Positions 41,313 to 49,529 of a stretch of 64,000 nt of DNA are shown piece by piece. Both the position numbers and the translations under genes were made by a program. Source of the DNA: Prorocentrum cordatum (Eukaryota; Sar; Dinophyceae; Prorocentrales; Prorocentraceae); NCBI GenBank assembly GCA_963575745.1, contig CAUYUJ010017912.1:70001-134000 (forward strand). Direction: 5' to 3'. Under the pieces are notes generated by a model that did not search any database, was not told where the DNA came from, and worked only from the letters and a program-made list of their open reading frames with translations. The number at the start of each line of letters is the position of its first letter. Position 1 is the stretch's first letter.

Positions 41313-42590
41313 AAGCCCCTGCCTGCGGCGCTTGACTCCAAGGGCCTCCTGGGCTTGCAGAAGCTGCCGCTTGGCGTCCGCCTGGGCTTCGGCACCTTCA
41401 GCAGCTCGAAGGGCCTCTGCGGCGGCTCGGAACGCCTCCGCTCGAGCCTCGAAGTCGTCCCCGTTGAGCTGCCCCATGTCGATGTCGTCGTCTCCCGCCG
41501 CCACATCGCCGCCATGAGGCTCAGCAGCAGCAGGAGGATGATCGGTCCCCCCTTGCGAGGGCCGCCCGATCTTCGCCAGGATGATCGTTTTGAGTATCTC
41601 CCACTTATCCGACCCGAGGAATGCCTGAACATCAGGATCCTGAGTCTCCTCCGGCTTGATCTCCAGCTTGAACGTGTCCGACGGCTTCGGCTCCCCGTCC
41701 GACTGCGGAATGAGAGCAGCCGTCCTCTTGTACTCCTCGTCGAGCTTGTCGATCTCGAGCTTCTTCGCCTCCAACTGCAGCCTGCGCTCGTCGATGGACT
41801 CCTGCAGCTTCTGCACCTGCGAGGTCTTCTCAGCGATCTCGGCCTCCATCTTTGCACGGGCCAAGCGGGCCTTGTGCAAGTCCTGGGCCGTCCTGCGATG
41901 CGCAATCGCCGGCGTGCGCAGCGCCTTCTGCTGCTCCCTGATGTTCTTGATCTTCTCAATCGTCGCCGCACGAATGGGGTCGTCGTCGGGCCCAGGAAGA
42001 CTCTTGAGCACCGTCTCGTACTGCCCCAGCAGCGCAGCGAGCTTCTCGCGCTTGACCTTCTCATCGTCCGACTCGAGCAGCGGGCCCATGTCCGACGACG
42101 GCTTGGAACCCTGTGCCCACGGAGCAACTGTCGGGCTGGCAGCGGGCGGCGGCTCCCCCTTGCTGCAGAACGACCCGATGAGCTTCTCCATCTCCGCGAG
42201 CCTCTTGCTGGTGTCATCCTTGTCCTTGCTCTTCGAAGGAGGCGCCCCCGACTGACCAGCGGGCAAGGCAGCGGTCGCCGCCTTGTGGGCCTTCCAGGCC
42301 TCGTTCCTGATCCGAAGCGGCGCCTCATTCCCACACTGACAGCGAATGCGAGATGCCCAGTTCGCCGCCGTTGAGCACCTCCCGCACGCCCAAAAGGGCC
42401 GCCGCGGCCCACGGAGCACCGTGGGTGGGGGCGGCGGCTCGGGCGCCATCGCTGCACCTTCCTCGTAGTGAAAACCTGCGCTCCCTTGGAGCGACTCTCG
42501 ATCAGCCAAGTTGGCTCGCTGCAGCGGCGCCGTTCTGAAGACAGCTGCAGCAAGCCCAAACACCTGGGCCAGAACGGCTTGAGCCAACAT
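41310..42590 (-). CDS. LINE F ORF1: zinc-finger RNA-binding-type protein
   Basis: 426 codons. After a leader-derived start (MLAQAVLAQVFG) comes a Pro-rich stretch and a finger FWACGRCSTAANWASRIRCQCG (C-x2-C ... C-x-C), then acidic and basic low-complexity sequence, then a long helical region (about residues 165-270, e.g. KARLARAKMEAEIAEKTSQ and VQKLQESIDERRLQLEAKKL) predicted coiled coil, ending AQADAKRQLLQAQEALG. LINE C has the same order. ORF1 proteins of LINEs usually coat element RNA; that role is inferred. The first ATG lies inside the spliced leader. A second in-frame ATG begins MAPEPPPPP, just before the finger; since LINE C starts MAPQ at the same place, this is the more likely ancestral start. 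Confidence 0.85.
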   Translation of the reverse strand: MLAQAVLAQVFGLAAAVFRTAPLQRANLADRESLQGSAGFHYEEGAAMAPEPPPPPTVLRGPRRPFWACGRCSTAANWASRIRCQCGNEAPLRIRNEAWKAHKAATAALPAGQSGAPPSKSKDKDDTSKRLAEMEKLIGSFCSKGEPPPAASPTVAPWAQGSKPSSDMGPLLESDDEKVKREKLAALLGQYETVLKSLPGPDDDPIRAATIEKIKNIREQQKALRTPAIAHRRTAQDLHKARLARAKMEAEIAEKTSQVQKLQESIDERRLQLEAKKLEIDKLDEEYKRTAALIPQSDGEPKPSDTFKLEIKPEETQDPDVQAFLGSDKWEILKTIILAKIGRPSQGGTDHPPAAAEPHGGDVAAGDDDIDMGQLNGDDFEARAEAFRAAAEALRAAEGAEAQADAKRQLLQAQEALGVKRRRQGL

Positions 42591-42599
42591 GGCTACGGA
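42578..42599 (-). other. Dinoflagellate spliced-leader sequence fused to LINE F
   Basis: On the minus strand 42,599 to 42,578 reads T-CCGTAGCCATGTTGGCTC-AAG, identical to the 22-base DinoSL at 21 positions; leader position 12 is G instead of T. It sits at the junction between TCC-repeat DNA and LINE F. DinoSL is added to nuclear mRNAs by trans-splicing, so a genomic copy at an element's end indicates reverse transcription of a trans-spliced RNA. Confidence 0.9.
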
Positions 42600-42798
42600 G
42601 AGGAGGAGGAGAGGGAGAAGTAGGTGGAGAGGAGGAGGAGAAAGAGGATGAGGATGAGGATGAGGATGAGGGTGAAGAGATGCTGATGATGAGGATGAAG
42701 ATGAGGATGATGATGAGGATGATGATGCTGATGCTGATGCTGATGATGATGCTGATGATGATGATGATGCTGCTGATGCTGATGATGCTGATGCTGAT

Positions 42799-42829
<31 letters not shown>

Positions 42830-42980
42830 ACGACGACGATGATGATGATGATGGTGATGCTGATTATGATTATGATGATGATGTTGATGGTGATGGTGAT
42901 GCTGATGCTGCGGATGATGATGCGGATGATGATGATGATGATGATGATGACGACGATGATGATGATGATGACGATGATGA

Positions 42981-43012
<32 letters not shown>

Positions 43013-43108
43013 ATGATGGTGATGATGATGATGGTGATGGTGATGGTGATGGTGATGATGGTGATGATGGTGATGATGGTGGTGATGATGATGATGGTGA
43101 TGATGATA

Positions 43109-43147
<39 letters not shown>

Positions 43148-43330
43148 TTGATGAGAAGGAGGAGGCGGAGGAGGAGGTGGAGGTGGAGGAGGACGAGGAG
43201 GAGGACGAGGAGAGGAGGAGGAGGAGGACGACGAGGCGGAGCAGGAGGAAGAGGAGGAAGAGAAGGAGGAGGAGGAGGAGGAGGTGGAGGAGGAGGAGGA
43301 GGAGGAGGAGGACGTCGACGACGGCGACGA
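42600..43330. repeat. GAT and GGA microsatellite block
   Basis: GGA at 42,600-42,650, then about 500 bp of GAT with GCT and GGT variants (42,650-43,150), then GGA, GAC and GGT (43,150-43,320). All long frames here are repeat products. Confidence 0.95.
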
Positions 43331-43381
43331 GGCGGAAGGGGAGGACTCTGGCGGGCCCCCCGCGCGCCGCGCGGCCCTCGC

Positions 43382-43575
43382 GGGGCCCCTCGGCTGTCAA
43401 CTGACAGGTGGGGAGAGGGCCGGGACTCGGGACTTCCAGGGTGAGGGCGCCCTTTGAGCGCGCCCGCCCCCCCGCTGGATTCGCGGGGCCTTATGGTTGT
43501 CAACAAACAGCTTGGGGTAAGAAGCGGGCCCAGGGAGGAAGGTCGGGGTTTCCCGGGGGGGGGGGGAGGGGGCGG
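43382..43575. repeat. ~103-bp tandem duplication
   Basis: ggggcccctcggctgtcaac at 43,382 recurs as ggggccttatggttgtcaac at 43,485, each followed by acag, tggggt/a and a GGGACTTCC- or GGGGTTTCC-like segment. It ends in a G run (43,555-43,566). Confidence 0.7.
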
Positions 43576-43729
43576 TGCCCTTATTGAGAAAACACGGCGT
43601 CGGGTACGCAGTTGAGGAGCCCCGCGCCAGCTTAAGCGCCACCATACTCGCCATGCAGAGCCAACGGGAACATGAATTGGATAAAGGAGGGCGGAGAAAG
43701 GAAGAGGGAGGAGGAAGGGACGGAGGATG

Positions 43730-43872
43730 ATGATGATGATGAGGAGGAGGAGGAGAAGGAGGAGAAATATTAAGAACGCCACATGCAGACGCATAATGTC
43801 CTATCAACGTTGAAGAGGAGGAAGAGGAGCAGGCAGGAGGATGGAGGTGGAGGAGCAGGAGGAGAGCAGGAA
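43730..43872. repeat. GAT/GGA microsatellite
   Basis: gatgatgat, then gaggaggag and gcaggagg units ending just before the leader relict at 43,881. Confidence 0.85.
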
Positions 43873-43880
43873 ACACACCA

Positions 43881-43902
43881 TACTTAGTTGTGTTGGCTCA
43901 AG
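43881..43902 (+). other. Decayed spliced-leader relict (plus strand)
   Basis: The 3' twelve bases TGTTGGCTCAAG are identical to the LINE F leader, including its T-to-G change at leader position 12. Over 22 positions 16 match DinoSL and 3 of the 6 differences are transitions. The next four bases (CCGT) also match LINE F. It lies at the end of a GGA array, like the other leader sites. Confidence 0.6.
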
Positions 43903-44044
43903 CCGTGTCGGGTCAACTTCGAGGTGGCTCGCGAGAACCCAGTGCGCGGGGATCCTCAGCCCTGGCCAGGAGTTTCAGTCTATTTCAGCAAATCTGTTCT
44001 CGTTCCACACATTCCTGTTCTCCTGCGCCGTTCAAGATTCGACG

Positions 44045-44143
44045 GTGAGTCAGCTGATGCTTTGCGCCCTGCTCCTGGAACCGGCGTTTCACCGCCCCGT
44101 CGCAGCAGGAACCGCAGTCGCGTTCGTCACGGTCCCCTTGCAG
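44045..44143 (+). other. Candidate spliceosomal intron
   Basis: GTGAGT donor after gacg and CCCCTTGCAG acceptor followed by G, 99 bp apart. Dinoflagellate introns often end AG before G. The flanking exons have no recognised product, so this is only a pattern match. Confidence 0.25.
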
Positions 44144-44149
44144 GTGGCG

Positions 44150-44745
44150 CAGACACCATTCCGCAAGCAGTCGACCGTGGCATCGGCGAACCACAAGCCC
44201 AGTTCCCAAACCCCTGCGGGGAGTTCAGGCCGTACGTGGACAGCACGTGCGATGAGATAGTGGCAGCAGTTTGCGCCATCCGGAACAGTGTCCAAGCATT
44301 GGCAGGTGCAGTGGCGGGCTCGGCGTTTGGACGTCCGATTGCATGGCATTGAGATGCGAGTGGGCATCCAAGAATTCAACACAGAGAAGCAGACCCATAT
44401 CGAGAAACTCTGCAACGTCTTTGGCATCATGCGAACGGAGGCCCCTGCGACTGCACTCGCCCGAAATGGCAGCTACCCCACGACCTTCACCGTCTTCACC
44501 AATGTAGTTGGCTATCCGTTTCCAGGGTGATCCAGGCGATGCAACCTGATATGTTGGCATGGTCTGGCGAGCCTGGTACCAATGCAGCATTGCGAAGCCG
44601 TCATCTCCACTGGCGAGCCATCTGCGATGGTCACGGACGCGTTCGCGCGTTCGCGCCCAATAGCATCGGGCGCGAGCTCTAGGCCATCCTTCCAGGCGGC
44701 AAGTTCTTTACAGACAAGGCATCCATTATTATTGAATCGCTTCGC
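44150..44745. other. Unassigned segment downstream of the leader relict
   Basis: Moderately open frames on both strands without motifs I can name. If the relict marks an element start, this would be its 5' UTR or ORF1. Confidence 0.3.
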
Positions 44746-44749
44746 TCAT

Positions 44750-45050
44750 TCCGCCGGCCCTGGAGCGCTATTTGGGGCCTCTTGGGGCCGTCTTGGGGGC
44801 TTCTTGGGAGCGTCTTGGGGCTCTTTTGCGGCGCATTGGGCCCCCCTGGGGCCTCTTGGGGGGCTCTCGGGGGCCCCGCGGGGCGTGGGGGGGGCAGTCG
44901 ATTGCAGCCCCCCCCCTCGGAGGCCGCGATCCTCGCGAGGGGTGGCGAAAAATAGCCTCCCCCCTGGGGATCGCCCGGGGCCCGGCCGGGGATCGGCCGG
45001 CGCACTTTTTCGCCCGGGGCCCCTGCAGGGGCCGCCCCGCGCGCGCGAAC
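44750..45050. repeat. GGGGCCTCTTGG-type GC minisatellite
   Basis: Degenerate 15-25 bp units (cttggggccgtcttggggg, ctcttggggcc, gatcgcccggggcc). Confidence 0.75.
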
Positions 45051-45429
45051 TAGAAATATTGTTCAGTAGTTACCAGAGATCTTAGCACGCCTCTGGCCCG
45101 TTGGGCCGGCGAATTTCCACCCGTTGGCAGCCGCCGACCCGCGCGAGCAACCGTGGGCCTGGCCAGCCGCCCGAGATCGAGTGGGCCAGTCTCAACATCG
45201 CGGGAAATCGCGAGCGCCCAAAAGAGGGTCGAGGCGGCCGCCGCGCCAGCGGACGACCCGAGCCTGCGGGGCCGCCGGCGTATTCGCCAGAGCGCGGTCA
45301 GGTCCCACAGCCGACGCGCGCCCTGCCCTTCCCAAAACAGCTTCCCGGAATGCGAGGGCGTCCTTCCACCGCGGGCCAGCTGTCAGACCGAAGCGTTTGG
45401 GGGATGCTAGACAGATGCTGGGTCGGAAA

Positions 45430-45720
45430 GCTGTTGTTGCTACCCGGGAGAGCCATGGCGCGGTGGCCGACATTCAGGAACTCTTCCACTAGACTCGCCC
45501 CCTTTCAGGCGATCCATTCTCTGTGAGCTCACGGCAGTGGGGGGGCAGGCGGAGCGATCGGCTTCGTCTCGCTAACCGAGCACCTTCCAGCGGAGGAGCG
45601 ACCTGTGGCGCGGCGGGATAGGCACATGCCCGGCTGGTCTTGCCAATTACAAATGCTAGTCGACAGTGGCGCAGACGCGCGTGGCGCCCTATTCGCAAGC
45701 TTCGGAGATTCACCAGGAAG
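45430..45720 (+). pseudogene. Element G: LINE endonuclease N-terminal fragment
   Basis: Near 45,432-45,480 the plus strand reads VVATRESHGAVADIQELF, matching the Q/R-E-x-H motif that holds the metal-binding Glu of AP-type LINE endonucleases. After a stop and frame change it reads SGGAGGAIGFVSLTEHL (about 45,535-45,585) and MPGWSCQLQMLVDSG (about 45,627-45,670), which fit the following beta strands (AGG-x-A-x-x-V and P-G-R-x-x-x-L/V). No GDFN or S-x-H motif follows, so the fragment is truncated. It could belong to the element whose leader relict is at 43,881, in the same orientation; that link is inferred. Confidence 0.45.
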
Positions 45721-46560
45721 GGATCACGTTTTCTTCGGTAGATACAGGCGCTCGCCCGGCAAAGGAACTGGCAGGCGCGGCGATCCGCAAGGCTATGGCG
45801 GGGCCGCCATGGCGCGTGGCATTTGCGGGGGCGGTTGCGCTGAGTGCCCGCGAGGCGCCGTGTCGCCCCCGCGGGACAGCGGCAGCGGCGGCCAGTTGGG
45901 GGGTCGCGCAGACTACGGCCCCGTAGCCTTGGGCCCCGGTCGCCCCCCCGTGATCTCGGAAGTTGCCTTCGTTGTCGCTGAGGGCCCACCTCGGCCGCGG
46001 CCGCGCGACATCGCTGCGGCAGTTCAGCCATCCGCCGACGGCCCCTGGCAGATGCCGGGGTCAGTCCACGGCTTGCGGTCAGCAACTTCGCTCGCCACGG
46101 CCCAGAGCCACGCGCGCGCCGACGCGCCAGTCGCCCTGCTGCCACCGCAGAGCTTCAACGTAGCAACGCCAACATCAGGGCCGCCCCAATTCCCAGCGTT
46201 GCCGCCATTCCCTAGCGCGGCCACCGCCGCCGCGGAGCTGGTCGCAGCTGCCGGCGGAGCTCCTCTTCCCAGCAAACGACTACACCAATGAGTGACCCTT
46301 CGCCGGAGTGACCTTTGGCGCTGGCCCAGGGGGGGTCGCGTGATTCTTCCTGCGGAATGAGCTCGACCTCGCGTCGGCGCCCGCATCGCGCGATTGCATC
46401 TGAGCGCGCCGGGTTTGGGCCGCCCCCTTGCAATCGACGGCGACGCGCGCGCGTCGCACCCTGCAGCTTGCATTGGTTACCGGGGGGGGGGGTCGGTCGA
46501 CCAGGCGGCGCGTTTTCCGGCCCAGGACCAGCCCCGCATTCCAGCCCAAATCCGAAGACG
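45720..46560. other. Unassigned GC-rich segment
   Basis: Open for about 228 codons on plus (45,605-46,291), Ala/Pro/Gly-rich, with no recognised domain. The C-terminal part (PTSGPPQFPALPPFPSAATA) looks like low-complexity linker. Confidence 0.3.
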
Positions 46561-46564
46561 CTTG

Positions 46565-46692
46565 TCTTGAACATCTGTTCACATTTTCAGATATCTCTGA
46601 ATATTTTGAAATATGGTTGAGTAAGTTTATTCAAATCAGTAAAAATCTTTACTATTATGAGGTACCCAAAAATATTCAAACATATTCCAGGC
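46565..46692. other. A+T-rich island
   Basis: About 125 bp of tttatt, aatatt and tatgag sequence in otherwise very GC-rich DNA, with sharp edges on both sides. Confidence 0.7.
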
Positions 46693-46699
46693 TCTCGGA

Positions 46700-47225
46700 C
46701 GGGGCCAGTTTTGGCCACGCGCCGCGCCTGGTCAGACGCCATCGCGACGCAGCCAGGCAGTGACAGACCTCCTCGCGGCGCCCCCCGGCAGCGCGCGCCT
46801 TTGAAGCGCCGCTCTGGGCGCTCGAATTCAATCGGCAGACTTCCGCGGTCGCCTGCCCGCGCAATTGATCTTTCGGGCGGCGCCCCGCCGATCGTTGACG
46901 CGGAGCGGCAACGCCGGCTTGCGCGATTGCGCCGGGCCCCCGCGGGCGCCCCTGAAGCCGCGCGCCAGAGGTCGCTCTAGCCCCGTGCCATTCCCACGCG
47001 CAGCCCTGCGCCGACGATAAAGAAGGGCCCCCCCCCCCCCCCCTTTCCAGGCAAGAGTTGATTATTCACGGCCAAGGAGAGTTTGGTCAGGGGCGCGGAG
47101 GCCGAACTTTTTTATCATTGTGAAAAGTTCACCATCGAGGTTAACTTCCTTCTCACGTTGAGATAGCAACATCAAACGAAGCGAGGACGTTGCCGAGGAT
47201 GTCTCCAGCGAAACCAACAGCGCTG
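46700..47225. other. No supportable gene
   Basis: GC-rich to about 46,980, then a C run (about 47,028-47,043) and mixed sequence. No motif found. Confidence 0.4.
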
Positions 47226-47239
47226 TCTTTGTTTGTTTA

Positions 47240-47241
47240 TG

Positions 47242-47288
<47 letters not shown>

Positions 47289-47331
47289 GTGTGTGTGTTT
47301 TGTTTCCATTGTTTTTTTTTTCTTTGTTGTG

Positions 47332-47390
<59 letters not shown>

Positions 47391-47640
47391 TCTCTCTCTC
47401 TCTTTCCGTCTGTCTGCTCTTCTCTTTCTCTTTCCGCCCCCCCCCCCCCCCCCTGCCCCCCCCCCCCTGTTTTGTTTGCAAATTCAAATTAATAGGTTTG
47501 GAACTTTGGTGTTCCTTCTCCCCCTCCTCTTCCTCCTCCACCCCTCTCCTTCTGTCTGTCTATATTTCTCTGCAACTTCTCCCTCTCTCTCACTATATGT
47601 ATGTTTATGTTTCTGTCTCTCTGTGTCCCCCCCCCCCCGG
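47240..47640. repeat. CT microsatellite with C runs
   Basis: CT tracts (47,250-47,290 and 47,334-47,404), C runs (47,437-47,453, 47,456-47,467 and 47,627-47,638) and more CT-rich DNA. Confidence 0.95.
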
Positions 47641-47769
47641 CGCCCTTTTTTTGTTTGTTCTTTCTTTTGTTTAAGAATATTATTTATAGCTGTGGTTCAC
47701 GATCCACGGAAACCGAGGCACATGAGGTACCCTACGCGAGCAAGGATGCGTCAAGGGAAACAAAACGGC

Positions 47770-47890
47770 CCTCGTTCCTCGGACCTCACCGCCGTCGATC
47801 CTCGGACCTCGACCCTCGACTCCTGGGATCTCGATCCTCGATCTTCGGACTTCGATTCTCGATCCTCGATCCTCGGCTTTCGGTCCTCTT
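47770..47890. repeat. TCCTCGA minisatellite
   Basis: About a dozen units of cctcgaccctcgatcctcgg and variants (gatcctcgatcttcgg), unit 7-10 bp. Confidence 0.85.
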
Positions 47891-47969
47891 AGCACAATCT
47901 TATTCTCTCCCCACATTTTGGCCTCCGGAAGGCAACATGTATAACCCCCCGCGACCCCGAACTTGATCA

Positions 47970-48850
47970 TCCCGGTGGACTTAATCTCGGCATCACAGGG
48001 TTAGTCGAAGCAACCCGCCGCGGAGGACAGCAACCCGATGCCCCCTCCGCCCTATCGACCAACAGTACAGCGCAGGTATGACCATCTTTCCGATATGCCA
48101 ACTCGTGGTTCCCGATGATCAGCGCATCACCATTATCCACAGTCGTGGTTTCGGCCAAGTTGCGCGCCGACGACGGCTGGCAAGCTCGAACTGCCCGGCA
48201 AGCCAGACGCCGCGGATCAATGTCGCGCGCGACCTGGTTGCTGAGATCTCCATCCGGTCGTTTTCTTCCAAGGCCAGGTTGAAGGCCGACCGCGGCGCTC
48301 AGATGGATCAACGGCGTGCTCGCCGCCGTGGGCGTGCCCAGCAGGTGATCGACATGGCCACGGCTGGGCCCCCAACCGCCGCGCCACCGCCGCCGCCGTC
48401 GGATCCACGCGCAGTGTCAGGACTCACTGGGGTTGGCATCGACACCGATGAGGTGTGGCATCTGTTTGTGACGCTACGCCGGACTCGCTCTTGCTGCGAT
48501 CTTACAGCTGCGTCGACGCCCGGGCCTCCGCTTGCTACAGCGACGCCCAGATGCGAGCGCGAGAAGAAGCACTCCGCGGCGACCAGGCCCCAACCACGAC
48601 TTTCAAAATGCTCAACATGTCGACAACATCTGGTAGCGCGCGATGTCTCGCGCATCCAGATCGCCAGCCCGCTGGCGCCAACGGCGTCTCGATCGCGCCG
48701 CGAGACGCGCCGATCGGCGAGATCGCTACCAGCGCTCCAGCGTCCACCTTGGGGCGGCCGCCACCTTGGCTCGCCGCCGGGCGGCGAAGCCGATGCGACG
48801 CCCTGGTGGCCTGCCGCTGGCCCAGCGAACGAGCGCGCTACTAGGGTGCA
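47970..48850. other. Unassigned, partly open on plus
   Basis: A plus-strand frame at 48,078-48,911 is open for 277 codons but has no motif I recognise and is overlapped by other equally open frames. GC-rich composition alone keeps frames open here. Confidence 0.3.
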
Positions 48851-48872
48851 TCACAGTCGCACGCAGTTCCCA

Positions 48873-49277
48873 TCAAGTGAGCTCGGCGTCATCGCAGGCA
48901 CAGGCGCGTGAACCAACATCACGGGTGAGAAGCTTGCGCCCCGGCTGCGCCGTGAGGCAGGGCACCGGCCGCAGCAGCTCTTCATGAGCAAGGCTCTGAG
49001 CATCCATGGCGCTGACAACTGGGCCCATGAGTGCACTCTGCAGGTGGGCGCCCCCATGGCCGTCGCAGATGAACAGGGCAGCGCTACCATCCACAGTTTC
49101 GCAGCACCGCTTGTCAGAGGATCGCCGGCGACCTGCCTGGCCTGCCCGGCCCGCGCAGCATGGCGCCCATGCTCGCGATCTGCAGCGCGCGCCAGTCCGA
49201 GCTGATCTTGCCCGGCAGCGGCGACATCCAGACCCAATGGCCCGACGGAGCCGGTCGCGCATCGCTGCGGAAGGCAC
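48873..49277 (-). pseudogene. Possible PP2C-type phosphatase exon or fragment
   Basis: The minus strand reads SDKRCCETVDGSAALFICDGHGGAHLQSALM near 49,130-49,040. The FxxxDGHGG motif is the metal-binding signature of PP2C protein phosphatases, and the preceding SDKR...G has the form of the earlier R-x-x-N/S-E/D block. Upstream sequence is Arg/Cys-rich and does not extend the similarity; downstream it is helical (SAMDAQSLAHEELLRPV). Only about 60 residues fit, so it could be one exon, a processed fragment or chance. Confidence 0.35.
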
Positions 49278-49529
49278 CGAACGGACACCTCGCGACGGTC
49301 ATCGTCGACTTCGAGAGGGCAGTGCAAGCCGCGGGCGGCGCGCCCGACCGCTGCGTCCAGCTGCGCGGAGACGGAGACGGAAACGGAGGACGTGGCGCTT
49401 GTTGCTGCCCCTTCGCCAGGAAGGTGAGCAGCAGCCGAACCTCGCCTCGAAGTGAGCTGCTTCCCCGCGCGGGGCCCCCCGCCCCCCCCGACGCGCTCCA
49501 GTGATAGATTTCGCGCCGACATGCGCTGG

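Noticed and set aside
41313-42559. First ~415 codons of the 1,833-codon minus-strand frame as part of the ORF2 protein
   Set aside because: This Arg/Ser-rich part is the +1 shadow of ORF1, which carries the recognisable finger and coiled coil; the frame's start codon is TTG.
45655-45675. LVDSGAD as an aspartic protease active site
   Set aside because: The neighbouring sequence fits the LINE endonuclease fragment better and no protease-like strands follow.
45909-45925. CCGTAGCC as a leader start
   Set aside because: Only eight bases match and the following bases (ttgggcc) do not continue the leader.
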